Origin: Paraburkholderia sp. LEh10
Lineage (GTDB): Bacteria > Pseudomonadota > Gammaproteobacteria > Burkholderiales > Burkholderiaceae
Length of the DNA: 64,000 bases
Assembly: GCF_017814945.1 (NCBI RefSeq)
Contig: NZ_JAGIPX010000018.1
Coordinates: 62,001 to 126,000, forward strand
Reading direction: 5' to 3'
Each line of letters starts with the position of its first letter. Position 1 is the stretch's first letter. Below, one piece after another: positions 33,070 through 42,399 of this stretch. The notes beneath the pieces were generated by a model that was given only the letters and a program-made list of their open reading frames with translations, did no database searches and had not been told where the DNA came from. The position numbers were made by a program, and so were the translations under genes.

Positions 33070-34305
33070 CTACCCTCTACAAAACTCAGAAAGCGCCTTC
33101 AACCTGCGCCCAGGCTCCTCAACATAAGGATTCGTCTCATCCCATGCATAGCCCGCAAGCACGGCGCTGATCATGCGCCGAACCCCCGGCGCTTGCGCCG
33201 GGAAAAAAATGATGTCCTGTAACTGTCCCGTGTACCAGCGCTCGACGAACGCACGAAACGTATCGATGCCCTTGCGCAACGGAACGTCATACGCCGTCTG
33301 CCAGTCGACGGCCTCGCCGTTCAACTGACGCTCCAGCGTCTTCACGGCCAGATGCGCGGAGCGCAACGCAATCGTCACACCCGATGAAAACACCGGGTCC
33401 AGGAACTCGCCCGCATTACCAAGCAGCGCGAAGCCGGGCCCGTGAAGCCGCTCGACGTTCGCCGAGTATCCGCCGATATGCCGCACAGGCATCAGGAACG
33501 GCGCTTCGCCAATCAGCCGGTTCAGCGTCGGCTCGCTCTGGATCAACGCACGCAGCCTGGCTTCGCGCTCCGCTTCCGGCACGTCGAGAAATGCCATTTC
33601 AGCCACACACCCGACCGACGAACGTCCGTTGGCGAGCGGAATCATCCAGTACCACACGTCGCGATGCTCCGGATGCACAGCCACCGTGATCTTGTTGCGA
33701 TCGTGCGCGTCGACGGGAATGCCGTCGCGCACATGCGTGAAGATCGCGGCGCGCGTCGGCATGCGCGTCGGCGCTTCGAGATTCAACAGGCGCGGCAGCA
33801 CCCGCCCAAAGCCGCTCGCATCGAGCACGAAGCGCGCGCGCACCTCGTACGCGTCGCCCGCTTCGTCGGCGACGTCGAGCACGGGCGCGTCGCCCGTCTT
33901 CATCGCGAGCACCGTATGGCCGAAGCGCACGTCCGCGCCCTGCTGCGCCGCGCAGCGGATCAGCAGATCGTCGAACACCGCGCGCTCGACCTGATACGTC
34001 GTGCCCCAACCGACCGAATGCTTGTCGCGGAAGTCGTACGCCGACACCTTGTCCCGATACACGAAATGCGCGCCGTTCTTATACTGAAAGCCCGCTTCGA
34101 CAACCGCCTGCAGCATGCCCGCCTCTTCGAGGTACGCCATGCTCTGCGGCAACAGGCTCTCGCCAATCGAGAAGCGCGGAAAATGCTGGCGCTCGAGCAC
34201 GAGCACCGAGCGCCCCGCCTTCTTCAACAGCGCCGCGGCGACGGCACCCGACGGCCCCGCTCCGATGATGGCCACATCCACGTCGGCGTTCATCGATGAA
34301 TTCAT
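33070..34305 (-). CDS. FAD-dependent halogenase-like oxidoreductase of the aryl polyene cluster
   Basis: A 411-residue flavoprotein. FAD-binding AIIGAGPSGAVAAALLKKAG (about residues 12-31), then FSIGESLLPQSMAYLEEAG and YKNGAHFV, which resemble phenolic/pyrrole FADH2 halogenases including a conserved Lys. The WYWMIP motif (about residues 217-222) fits the WxWxIP halogenase signature, and GPGFALLGNAGEFLDPVFSSG is the second FAD motif. GGGAGATCAATAA supports the start at 34305. As last gene of the pigment operon it may halogenate or hydroxylate the aryl head group, as proposed for xanthomonadin-type clusters; hydroxylase or reductase activity is the alternative. Confidence 0.78.
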   Translation of the reverse strand: MNSSMNADVDVAIIGAGPSGAVAAALLKKAGRSVLVLERQHFPRFSIGESLLPQSMAYLEEAGMLQAVVEAGFQYKNGAHFVYRDKVSAYDFRDKHSVGWGTTYQVERAVFDDLLIRCAAQQGADVRFGHTVLAMKTGDAPVLDVADEAGDAYEVRARFVLDASGFGRVLPRLLNLEAPTRMPTRAAIFTHVRDGIPVDAHDRNKITVAVHPEHRDVWYWMIPLANGRSSVGCVAEMAFLDVPEAEREARLRALIQSEPTLNRLIGEAPFLMPVRHIGGYSANVERLHGPGFALLGNAGEFLDPVFSSGVTIALRSAHLAVKTLERQLNGEAVDWQTAYDVPLRKGIDTFRAFVERWYTGQLQDIIFFPAQAPGVRRMISAVLAGYAWDETNPYVEEPGRRLKALSEFCRG

Positions 34306-34429
34306 ATTTATTGATCTCCCTTCGAATAACCCTTCACTGCCTGTCGCGCGCGACGTTTTCAGTTCGCACCCGCGCTCACCACGCAGCACGTGCGATCACA
34401 CGCCCGCGATTCATTCCGGCTGGCAGCCG

Positions 34430-35656
34430 TCACGTCCTCGCGAACATCAGACTCGCGCAACTGCCGCCAAAGCCGAACGACACCGACATCGCGTGATCGA
34501 TGCGCGCTTCGCGTGTCGTCTGCACGAGCGGCATATGGCGCGCGATGGGCTCGATCTCTTCGATACCCGTCGTCCCCGCAATAAAGCCGTCGCGCATCAT
34601 CAGTAGCATGTAGATCGCTTCGTGCGCGCCGCATGCGCCGAGGGGATGTCCGGTGAGCCCCTTCGTCGACGAAAACGGCGGCACGTCGTCACCGAATACC
34701 GCTTGCAGCGCGCGCAATTCTTCGACGTCGCCCTGCGGCGTCGAGGGCGCGTGCGCATTCACGTAGCCGGGCCGCGCGCCCGCTTCGTCGAGCGCCGCCT
34801 GCATGGCGCGCGCGATCCCGGCCGCATGCGGCGTCACCATGCCGGCAGCATCCGTCGCGTGGCCGAAGCCCGTCATCTCCGCATAGATGCGCGCGCCGCG
34901 CGCGAGCGCATGATCGAGTGCTTCGAGCACCAGCACGCCGCCGCCCGATGCGATCACGAAGCCGTCGCGCGCGGCATCGTAAGGACGCGACGCGCGCGCG
35001 GGCGTGTCGTTGAAACGGCGCGACAGCGCATGCATCGCGTCGAACATCAGCGTCGTGTTGTCGTGCAGGCCTTCGCTGCCGCCCGCCAGCACGATCCGCT
35101 GACGGCCCGTCTGGATCAGCTGCATCGCCTGTCCGATCGCGAGCGCCGACGTCGTGCACGCCGACGACGGCGAATACGTGACACCCTCGATGCCGAACAC
35201 CTGCGCGACATTCGCCGACGCCGTGCTGCTCATCGTCTGCGGCACCGCGTACGGCGGCGTCTTCTCGATGCCGCGCGCGTTCGCGATGGCGAGCGCGTCG
35301 TCGTATGCCGATATCGTGCCGACACCCGAGCCGATCACGGCGCCCACTTCCGGCGAGCGCAGCGCGCGAGCGTCGAGGCCGGCGTCGGCGATCGCCTTGC
35401 GCGCCGCGTGACAGGCAAAACGCGCGGTATCGCCCATGAAGCGTTCACGCTTGCGCTCGAACGGCATCTCGCCCGCCACCGACGCCACGCCCGCGACCTG
35501 CGAGCCGAAGCCGCGCTCGCGCCACGCGTCGATGCGCGTGATGCCGCTGCGCCCTTCGCGCAGCGCGGCGCTCACTGCGTCGAGCGTATTGCCCAGACAG
35601 GACACGATGCCCATGCCCGTGACGACGACACGCTGCAGGCCTTGCCGCCCGCTCAT
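34430..35656 (-). CDS. Beta-ketoacyl-ACP synthase (FabF/FabB-like), aryl polyene cluster
   Basis: A 408-residue condensing enzyme. The start GLQRVVVTGMGIVSCLGNTL is typical of KAS I/II. The catalytic Cys is in SPSSACTTSALAIG, the first active-site His in NAHAPSTPQGD (with Ala-Pro where most KAS have Gly-Thr), and the second in KGLTGHPLGACG. The C-terminus ends SFGFGGSCASLMF. It overlaps the next upstream ketosynthase by four bases (ATGA, 35653-35656). It elongates the polyene chain with malonyl-ACP; which of the three ketosynthases starts and which elongates cannot be read here. Confidence 0.9.
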   Translation of the reverse strand: MSGRQGLQRVVVTGMGIVSCLGNTLDAVSAALREGRSGITRIDAWRERGFGSQVAGVASVAGEMPFERKRERFMGDTARFACHAARKAIADAGLDARALRSPEVGAVIGSGVGTISAYDDALAIANARGIEKTPPYAVPQTMSSTASANVAQVFGIEGVTYSPSSACTTSALAIGQAMQLIQTGRQRIVLAGGSEGLHDNTTLMFDAMHALSRRFNDTPARASRPYDAARDGFVIASGGGVLVLEALDHALARGARIYAEMTGFGHATDAAGMVTPHAAGIARAMQAALDEAGARPGYVNAHAPSTPQGDVEELRALQAVFGDDVPPFSSTKGLTGHPLGACGAHEAIYMLLMMRDGFIAGTTGIEEIEPIARHMPLVQTTREARIDHAMSVSFGFGGSCASLMFART

Positions 35657-36879
35657 CGAACGCGCCTGAAAATCAGTGATGTATTGATGCCGCCGAACGC
35701 GAAGTTGTTGCTCATCACGTATTCGGCGTCGATGTTGCGCGCTTCGCCACGGATGTAGTCGAGCGGCGCGCACGCGGGATCGATTTCCGTGAGGTTCAAC
35801 GTCGGCGCATACCAGCTGCGCTTCATCATCTCGATCGTCCACCATGCTTCGAGCGCGCCGCACGCGCCGAGCGTATGGCCGACATAGCTCTTCAGCGATG
35901 AAATCGGCATGCGCTCGCCGAAGGTCAGCGCCGTCGCCTGGCTCTCCGCGATGTCGCCGCGATCCGTCGACGTGCCGTGCGCGTTCACATACGCAATCGC
36001 GTTTGCGTCGAGCGTCGCGTCTTCGAGCGCGAGCTGCATCGCGCGCGCCATCGTGTCCGCTGTCGGCTGCGTCATGTGCGCGCCGTCCGAATTGCAGCCG
36101 AAGCCGACGATCTCCGCATGGATCGTCGCGCCGCGCGCCTTCGCATGCTCGTACTCTTCGAGCACGAGCGTCGCCGCGCCTTCGCCGACCACGAGGCCGT
36201 CGCGCTTCGCGTCGAACGGACGCGGCGTCAGATGCGGCTCGTCGTTGCGCGTGCTGGTCGCATAGAGCGTGTCGAACACGGCGACGGCGGGGCCCGACAG
36301 TTCCTCCGCGCCGCCCGCGAGCATCAGCGCCTGCTTGCCCGTCGCGATCGCTTCATACGCGTAGCCGATGGCCTGGCTGCCCGACGCGCACGCCGACGAC
36401 GTCGGCACGATGCGGCCTTTCAGATCCCAGAACAGGCTCACGTTGACGGCTGTGGTGTGCGGCATCATCTGCACGTAGCTGTTCGACGTGACGTTGGTCA
36501 TCACGCCCGTTTCGAGCATCGCGCCGAACGCGCGTATCGGCTCGACGGAACCCGACGACGATCCATATGCGACACCCATGCGGCCGTCCCTGATCGATGC
36601 AGCGCTGTCGAGACCCGCGTCCGCGAGCGCGAGCTCGCTCGCGCGCACCGCGTACATCGACACCGCGCCCATCGAGCGCGTCTTCTTGCGCGGCCAGCCA
36701 GCGGGCTGCGTGAACGCGGGCAGCGGACACGCGAGCCGCGTATGCAGCGACTCGAAGCAGTCCCATTCCGGCATGCGGCGCACGGCATTGCGGCCCGCCT
36801 TCAATGCCGCTTCGATCTCGTCCCAGCGGCTGCCGAGCGCCGTGACGCCGCCCATGCCCGTAATGACGACGCGCTTCAT
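35653..36879 (-). CDS. Beta-ketoacyl-ACP synthase, aryl polyene cluster
   Basis: A 408-residue ketosynthase beginning MKRVVITGMGGVTALGSRWD. The complete catalytic triad is visible: Cys in VPTSSACASGSQAIG, His in YVNAHGTSTDRGDI, and His in KSYVGHTLGACGALEAWW. The C-terminus is SNNFAFGGINTSLIF. It most resembles the ApeR-type self-sufficient ketosynthase of aryl polyene systems (inference). Its ATG overlaps the stop of the ketoreductase gene by one base, and it is coupled to the following ketosynthase. Confidence 0.9.
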   Translation of the reverse strand: MKRVVITGMGGVTALGSRWDEIEAALKAGRNAVRRMPEWDCFESLHTRLACPLPAFTQPAGWPRKKTRSMGAVSMYAVRASELALADAGLDSAASIRDGRMGVAYGSSSGSVEPIRAFGAMLETGVMTNVTSNSYVQMMPHTTAVNVSLFWDLKGRIVPTSSACASGSQAIGYAYEAIATGKQALMLAGGAEELSGPAVAVFDTLYATSTRNDEPHLTPRPFDAKRDGLVVGEGAATLVLEEYEHAKARGATIHAEIVGFGCNSDGAHMTQPTADTMARAMQLALEDATLDANAIAYVNAHGTSTDRGDIAESQATALTFGERMPISSLKSYVGHTLGACGALEAWWTIEMMKRSWYAPTLNLTEIDPACAPLDYIRGEARNIDAEYVMSNNFAFGGINTSLIFRRVR

Positions 36880-37604
36880 CAGATCATCCCGCCATTGACG
36901 CCGATCACCTGGCGCGTCACATACGAGGCCGCGTCCGACATCAGGAAGCCGACCACCGCGGCCACCTCGGCCGGTTGACCGACACGGTTCATGGGCACGG
37001 TCTTCAATGCATGGTCGAGCGGCATCTCGTCGAGCATGCCCGTTTCGATCAGTCCGGGCGCCACGCAGTTGACCGTGATGTTGCGCGACGCGAGCTCGAC
37101 GGCAAGCGCCTTGGTTGCGCCGATCAGTCCCGCTTTCGCCGCGCTGTAGTTCACCTGGCCGCGATTGCCGATCACGCCCGACACCGACGCGATCGTCACG
37201 ATGCGTCCGCCGTTTTTCGCGCGGACCATCGGCATCGTCAGCGGATGGACCACGTTGTAAAACGCATCGAGCCCTGTTTCGATCACGACGTCCCAGTCTT
37301 CGTCGGTCAGCGCGGGAAAGGCGGCGTCGCGCGTCACGCCCGCGCTGCACACGATGCCGTAGTACGGGCCATGCGCGGCGACATCCGCTTCGAGCACTGC
37401 GCGGCACGCGGCGCGCTCGCGCACGTCGAACTGCAGCACGCGCGCCGAGCCGCCTTGCGCGGCGATGCCCGCCGTGACGGCCTCGGCTTCCGCGCGGCTC
37501 GCGCGGCAATTCACGGAAACAGCAAAGCCGTCCGCAGCCAGCTGATATGCAATCGCGCGGCCAATGCCACGGCTCGCGCCCGTTACGAGAACTCGCCGGC
37601 TCAT
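36879..37604 (-). CDS. 3-oxoacyl-ACP reductase (FabG-like), aryl polyene cluster
   Basis: A 241-residue short-chain dehydrogenase. NADPH-binding VLVTGASRGIGRAIAYQL (residues 5-22), CSAGVTRDAAF, catalytic Ser and YxxxK in IASVSGVIGNRGQVNYSAAKAG, then NCVAPGLIETGM. Reduces the beta-keto intermediates of the polyene (ApeQ role). Coupled on both sides: its start overlaps the dehydratase stop (37601-37604) and its stop overlaps the next ketosynthase start. Confidence 0.92.
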   Translation of the reverse strand: MSRRVLVTGASRGIGRAIAYQLAADGFAVSVNCRASRAEAEAVTAGIAAQGGSARVLQFDVRERAACRAVLEADVAAHGPYYGIVCSAGVTRDAAFPALTDEDWDVVIETGLDAFYNVVHPLTMPMVRAKNGGRIVTIASVSGVIGNRGQVNYSAAKAGLIGATKALAVELASRNITVNCVAPGLIETGMLDEMPLDHALKTVPMNRVGQPAEVAAVVGFLMSDAASYVTRQVIGVNGGMI

Positions 37605-38083
37605 GAACTGACACTCCCCTCGATAAACGTCTGAAAATCGCCCGGTTGATAGACCTTGATGACGGCATCCGCGCAGCGCGCGCCGCGATGGTCGATCGTG
37701 CACTCGTACGCGCTGTGGCCCGCTTCGCTGCGCAGCACTTCCTGCACGTTGATCGTCAACTGCGCATCGCGCGCGAACGCGGCGACGTGCGCCTCGTAGC
37801 TGCGCGTGCCGAGCAGCACGCCGGGCCGCGCACGGCCGCCCGCGCGCATCGCGAGCAGCGCGATATGCGCGGCCACGCCCTGCGCCATCAGCTCGACGCC
37901 GATCCAGGCGGGCATCGCGCCGCTTTCATCCGCATACCATGCGTCGCCGCGCACGGCCGCATGGGCCGTCAGTGCTTCGTCGCTGATCGCGCTCACGCCG
38001 TCGATCAACAGCATCGTGCCGCAATGCGGCAGGATGCTGCTGATGGGCGGAAATATCTCGTTGGTCCTGGGTATGGCCATCAT
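37601..38083 (-). CDS. 3-hydroxyacyl-ACP dehydratase-like hotdog protein (ApeP type)
   Basis: A 160-residue hotdog-fold protein. ILPHCGTMLLIDGVSAISDE and PAWIGVELMAQGVAAHIALL correspond to the ApeP family of aryl polyene clusters (FabZ-like). ApeP is known to pair with a second hotdog subunit, ApeI; here the ApeI-like domain is fused to the acyl-AMP ligase (46177-47865). The start is uncertain: Met codons occur at 38083 and 38080, and the frame opens to 38110; no strong Shine-Dalgarno decides. Confidence 0.82.
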   Translation of the reverse strand: MMAIPRTNEIFPPISSILPHCGTMLLIDGVSAISDEALTAHAAVRGDAWYADESGAMPAWIGVELMAQGVAAHIALLAMRAGGRARPGVLLGTRSYEAHVAAFARDAQLTINVQEVLRSEAGHSAYECTIDHRGARCADAVIKVYQPGDFQTFIEGSVSS

Positions 38084-38120
38084 GTCGTTACGTTTGCTGC
38101 TTGATCGCATTCGATGCGCT

Positions 38121-39302
38121 TTACCGCGCGAGGATCAGGCTGACATTGCTGCCGCCGAATGCGAACGAGTTGCTCATTACGTGCTGCGTGCCGCCGCGCG
38201 GAACGTGCCGCTCTTCCTGCACGAGATCGAGCGTCGGCAAGGCCGGGTCCGCTTCGCCATCCCATCGGTGGCGCGGCATCGCGATGTCGTCGCGTGCGAG
38301 CGTCAGCCACGCGAAGCCCAGTTCCGTCGCGCCCGCCGCGCCGAGCTGATGGCCCGTCAACGGCTTCGTGCCGCTCGCGGGCACGCCGTGCGCGAACACG
38401 CGCGACATCAGATGCGCTTCCATCTCGTCGTTCTTGCGCGTGGCCGTCGCATGCAGATTCACATACGCGATTGCGGACGCTTCGATGCCCGCGTCCTTCA
38501 ACGCCGCGCGCAACGCAAGCTCGCCGCCGACGCCCCGCGGGTCCGGCGCGGACACATGATGCGCGTCGCTCGATTCACCCGCGCCCGCAAGACGCACTTC
38601 GCCTTCGTCGCGCGTCATCAGGAACACGGCTGCGCCTTCGCCGACATTGATGCCGTTGCGGTTACGGCTCATCGGATTGGTGCGCGTGACGCTCGTCGAT
38701 TCGAGCGACGCGAAGCCCTGCACCGTCAGCTCGCACAGCGTATCGACGCCGCCGACGATCATCGCGTCGCACAGGCCCAGTTGCAGCAGACGGCGCGCCG
38801 ATACGAACGCCTTGGCGCTCGACGTGCATGCCGTCGAGATCGTGAACGCCGGACCTTGCACGTCGAGCGCCGCGGCCGCGAACGGCGCGGCCGTGCCGAT
38901 TTCCATCTGCCGGTAATTGAAGCTCTCGGGCAACTGGCCTGCTTGCGCCTGATGCACGAACGCGACTTCGGCTGCATCGATGCCCGATGTGCTCGTGCCG
39001 AGCACGACGCCGATGCGCTGCGAGCCATAGCGTTCGCGCGCCGCTTCGATCGCGGGGCGGATCTGGCCGAGCGCCGCGAGCAGCATGCGGTTGTTGCGGC
39101 AATCGAAGCGCTCGAGCCCATCGGGCGGCCCGATGTCGAGCGGCGTCGAGACGCGCCCGACGAACGCATCGCCGATGCCCGTGTGCGTCAGGCCCATGCC
39201 GGGCGACTGCGCGGCCGCCAGCGCGGGCACGATCGCGGCGACGTCGCCGCCGAGCGCATTGACCATGCCGAGCGCGTGCAGATAAACAGGGGGCAGCGTC
39301 AT
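38121..39302 (-). CDS. Beta-ketoacyl-ACP synthase (ApeO type), aryl polyene cluster
   Basis: A 393-residue ketosynthase with a shorter N-terminus (MTLPPVYLHALGMVNALGGD). Cys in AFTISTACTSSAKAFV, His in YVNLHATATRKNDEM and His in KPLTGHQLGAAGATELGF give a full active site. The VVLGTSTSGIDAAEVAF region and VGGVDTLCELTVQGFASLES fit the ApeO group, which forms a heterodimer with the chain-length-factor-like ApeC; a candidate partner is the protein at 49884-50612. AAGGAGAG precedes the start, which overlaps the exporter stop (39299-39302). Confidence 0.9.
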   Translation of the reverse strand: MTLPPVYLHALGMVNALGGDVAAIVPALAAAQSPGMGLTHTGIGDAFVGRVSTPLDIGPPDGLERFDCRNNRMLLAALGQIRPAIEAARERYGSQRIGVVLGTSTSGIDAAEVAFVHQAQAGQLPESFNYRQMEIGTAAPFAAAALDVQGPAFTISTACTSSAKAFVSARRLLQLGLCDAMIVGGVDTLCELTVQGFASLESTSVTRTNPMSRNRNGINVGEGAAVFLMTRDEGEVRLAGAGESSDAHHVSAPDPRGVGGELALRAALKDAGIEASAIAYVNLHATATRKNDEMEAHLMSRVFAHGVPASGTKPLTGHQLGAAGATELGFAWLTLARDDIAMPRHRWDGEADPALPTLDLVQEERHVPRGGTQHVMSNSFAFGGSNVSLILAR

Positions 39303-41716
39303 GCGACTCTCCTTTTCATGGACGGCATGCCGATCGGCGCTAGCAGCACCGAAACAAGGATGCCGAGCGCCAGCGTGGCGCCGAAACTCTTCAATGCGGG
39401 CATTGCGCTCAACGCCAGCATGCCGAATGACAGCAGCGTCGTCGCGGCCGACTGCAGCACGCCTGTCCAGACGGCGCCGAGATCGGCGTGCTCGCGCAGG
39501 CAGCCTTCGCGCAGGAACACCGCATAGTTTGCGCCGACGCCGAGCACCAGCATCAGCGCGAGGCAGTTGAACAGATTGAGCGGCACGCGTGCGTAGCCGA
39601 ACGCGGCCAGCGTCACGCCAATCGCGAGCAGCACGGGCAGCGTCGTGGCCACGCCGCCGCGCGGCTGGTAGCGCGCGATCAGCAGCAGCATCACGAGCAG
39701 CAGCGCACCCGCGAGCCAGATGCCGCTGTCGACGCGATATGCGCCGAAAAGCTTCGACACGCTCGCGGCCTTGTCGACGAACACGACGCCTTCGACGGAA
39801 CGCGCGGTCGCGATCAGCGTCGCGGTGTTTTCCGGCGTCACGCGCTGCGGGATCACGACGGCCGCGTAACCGTGTTCGCCGCGCGCCTCCACCGCGCCGA
39901 GCCAAAGGTGACGATAAGGCTGCGACCACGATGCGGCGAGCCAGCGCTCGACCGTCAAAGGCGCGGCGTTCGACTTCGCGTACGAAGCGAGCCACGCGTC
40001 GGCGACTTCATCGCGAAAGCCCGCTTGCAGCAACATCGAACGCAGTGCGGCGGGGTCGTCGAACACATGCTGCGCGAGCACGGCGCGAGCGTCGGCCTGG
40101 CGTTGCGCGGACGGCACGAACTGCGTCACCGATTGCCAGCCGTTCACCGATTGCGCGCCGCTCAACGCATCGAGCTTCGTGCCGAGCAGCTCCGCGCGTT
40201 GCAGGACGATGTCCTGCGTCGAACCGCGCACGACGAAGAACTGCGCGGTGTTATCGACGCCGATCGCATCGCGCACCTGGTCTTCCTGCGCGACCAGTGC
40301 GGGATCACGCTGGATCAGCAGATGGATGTCGTCGTCGCTCGTCAGACGCAGCCAGCCAGGAATCGACGCGAGCACGAGCACGCCCGCGACGATCCACGCG
40401 CGCTGCCCGCCGATCACGGCATGCCAGCGCGCGAGCAGCACGGCAGCGCGCATGAACAGGCGCCGTTGCGTGCGCCTGGGCCCCTTCACGAGCAGCACGG
40501 GCAGCAGCCACAGCACGGAGGCGAACGCCGTGCCGATGCCCGCGATCGCGAAGCACGCGATCTGCTTGAGCGCCGGGAACGGCACCCATGCGAGGATCGC
40601 GTAGCCGAGCAGGCTGGTCGCGAGCGCGACGCCGAGCGCGGGCCGCACCGAGCGCGCGCCGAGCCGCGCGTTCCAGCCGCCTCTTCCCGACCCTGCGCCG
40701 AGATAAACGACGAAATACTGAATCGAGTAATCGACGGCCTCGCCGATCAGGCTCGCGCCGAACACGAGCGTCAGCAGATGGAGCTTGCCGAACACGAGCA
40801 TCGTGACGGCCAGCGCGCAGACGATGCCGAGCGCCGTCGACAGGAAGCCGAGCAGCAGCAGACGCGGCGAGCGGAACACCCACAGCATCAGCAGCGCAAT
40901 GCCGCAAGCGGACGCGACGCCGATCAGATGCACTTCGCGCTCCGATGCGCTGCGCGCCGACTCCGCGTAGAACACCGCGCCCGTGCGCGCGACGCTCGCA
41001 TCGGGATAAGCCGCCTTCAGCGACGCCTCGGCTTGCGCGGCCGCCGACGACACCGCGCGTTGTATCCGCGTTTCATACGCGGAGCCTGGCAGCGTCGTGA
41101 CGACGAGCACGCTCGTCGTGTCGCCGCGATGCGAGACGAGCATGTTGTCTTCGAGATCGAGACTCGACGTCGCGAGCGGCAAGCCGCTCAGCCAGTGTTC
41201 GAGCCAGCCGAACGGATCGTCCGCGAGCTGCGTCGCGAGCGGCCCGCGCAACGGGTTGTAGATGCGCTGCATCAGCGTGTCATGCAGCGGCGTGGTGGTG
41301 TTCGCGATGGCGTCGCGATCGTCGCGCGTCAACAGGCCGAAGCGGTACGGCATGTAGAGCGCGCCGATCTGCGACATGTCGAACGGCGGCAGCTCCGCCG
41401 TCGCCGATTCGAACGCGCCGCTTTTCGCGAGCGTCGCGCCGAACTGCCTCGCCGCCGCTTTCGCATGATCGGCGTCTTTGCTCGTCACGAGAAACACCGT
41501 GCGATCGCCGAGCGCATTGGCGAGCGTATCGACGGCCTTTTCGGCGACAGGATCGGCTTCCGTAGCGGGCAGCAGCGCGAGCAGGTTCGTCTCCAGCGGC
41601 GACGGCCCGATGAAGCGATACGCGCAGTACAGCGAAGCGACGAGCGCCACCGCGAGCCACATGGCCCGCATGCCCCACAACTGCGCCGTCGTCCACTGTC
41701 GCGCCATCAGCATCAT
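39299..41716 (-). CDS. MMPL/RND-family exporter of the aryl polyene cluster
   Basis: An 805-residue inner-membrane protein with two repeats of the RND topology: one N-terminal membrane helix, a ~220-residue periplasmic domain, a block of about five helices (RSASEREVHLIGVASACGIA onward), then the same arrangement again from about residue 435. LVFGASLIGEAVDYSIQYFV and LMLVLGVGANYAVFL are the MMPL motifs. ApeM-type proteins are thought to pull the lipid-linked polyene from the inner membrane for transport to the outer membrane together with a LolA homologue, which is encoded immediately upstream (overlapping ATGA). Confidence 0.9.
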   Translation of the reverse strand: MMLMARQWTTAQLWGMRAMWLAVALVASLYCAYRFIGPSPLETNLLALLPATEADPVAEKAVDTLANALGDRTVFLVTSKDADHAKAAARQFGATLAKSGAFESATAELPPFDMSQIGALYMPYRFGLLTRDDRDAIANTTTPLHDTLMQRIYNPLRGPLATQLADDPFGWLEHWLSGLPLATSSLDLEDNMLVSHRGDTTSVLVVTTLPGSAYETRIQRAVSSAAAQAEASLKAAYPDASVARTGAVFYAESARSASEREVHLIGVASACGIALLMLWVFRSPRLLLLGFLSTALGIVCALAVTMLVFGKLHLLTLVFGASLIGEAVDYSIQYFVVYLGAGSGRGGWNARLGARSVRPALGVALATSLLGYAILAWVPFPALKQIACFAIAGIGTAFASVLWLLPVLLVKGPRRTQRRLFMRAAVLLARWHAVIGGQRAWIVAGVLVLASIPGWLRLTSDDDIHLLIQRDPALVAQEDQVRDAIGVDNTAQFFVVRGSTQDIVLQRAELLGTKLDALSGAQSVNGWQSVTQFVPSAQRQADARAVLAQHVFDDPAALRSMLLQAGFRDEVADAWLASYAKSNAAPLTVERWLAASWSQPYRHLWLGAVEARGEHGYAAVVIPQRVTPENTATLIATARSVEGVVFVDKAASVSKLFGAYRVDSGIWLAGALLLVMLLLIARYQPRGGVATTLPVLLAIGVTLAAFGYARVPLNLFNCLALMLVLGVGANYAVFLREGCLREHADLGAVWTGVLQSAATTLLSFGMLALSAMPALKSFGATLALGILVSVLLAPIGMPSMKRRVA

Positions 41717-42399
41717 TGCGCTCCTAGCAGCGCGCGCTCGCCGGGCGCGAGATCGCTGATGGCTTCGCTCTTCGTGAATTCGATCTGCGTGACGTCGCCG
41801 TTTGCGAGCGCAATGCGCAGCGTCTGCAAGAATTCACCGCCCGTCATCTGCAAGCCCTTGATCGATTGCGCGAGTTGCGGCTGGTTCGGCTTCAGGTCGA
41901 GCTTCCATTGCGACGCGGCGCCCTGTGCGTCGACATCGAACTGCGAATACAGCGCGGACAGATCGCCGCCGAGCATCGCGCGCATCATCTTCGAGACCTG
42001 CGCGACGCCCCGCACGCCGTGGGCGCTCTTCGTATCGATGCGCTTGCCGTTCGGATCGACTTCGCTCACGCCCGCGTCGCCGATCACGTAGGTCGCCTTG
42101 TACGGCGTGTCGGTGCGCCAGATCACGCCGCGCTCGCGGAAGAACACCAGCGTGCCCGTGCTGACGAGCGGCTGTTTCATCGCGGAGAGCGTCTGCGTCT
42201 GCGTGAACTGCGCGCGCACGCGTTGGGTCTGCGCAAGTCGCGACGCGACCTGCGAGACGAGCGCGGCGTTGGCGCGCTGCGATTGATCGTGCGTCTGTCG
42301 ATCCTGGGTCTGCGTTGCGGCATGTGTGGCCGTAAGCGGGCTCACGCTCAAGGACACGCATGCCGCGATCGATGCGACGCGAAACGTCAGCGTGCCCAT
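41713..42399 (-). CDS. LolA-like outer-membrane carrier protein of the aryl polyene cluster
   Basis: A 228-residue periplasmic protein with a signal peptide (MGTLTFRVASIAACVSLSVS..., cleavage near THAAT). The LolA-like core is visible: RVRAQFTQTQTLSAMKQPLV, STGTLVFFRERGVIWRTDTP and LDLKPNQPQLAQSIKGLQM. It probably chaperones the hydrophobic product across the periplasm (ApeL role) rather than lipoproteins. It overlaps the thioesterase gene (42387-42399) and the exporter start. Confidence 0.88.
   Translation of the reverse strand: MGTLTFRVASIAACVSLSVSPLTATHAATQTQDRQTHDQSQRANAALVSQVASRLAQTQRVRAQFTQTQTLSAMKQPLVSTGTLVFFRERGVIWRTDTPYKATYVIGDAGVSEVDPNGKRIDTKSAHGVRGVAQVSKMMRAMLGGDLSALYSQFDVDAQGAASQWKLDLKPNQPQLAQSIKGLQMTGGEFLQTLRIALANGDVTQIEFTKSEAISDLAPGERALLGAQ

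Noticed and set aside
39488..42091. 867-codon plus-strand ORF opposite the MMPL exporter
   Set aside because: It is antisense to a clear membrane-protein gene; the product is an Arg/His/Glu-rich shadow sequence.
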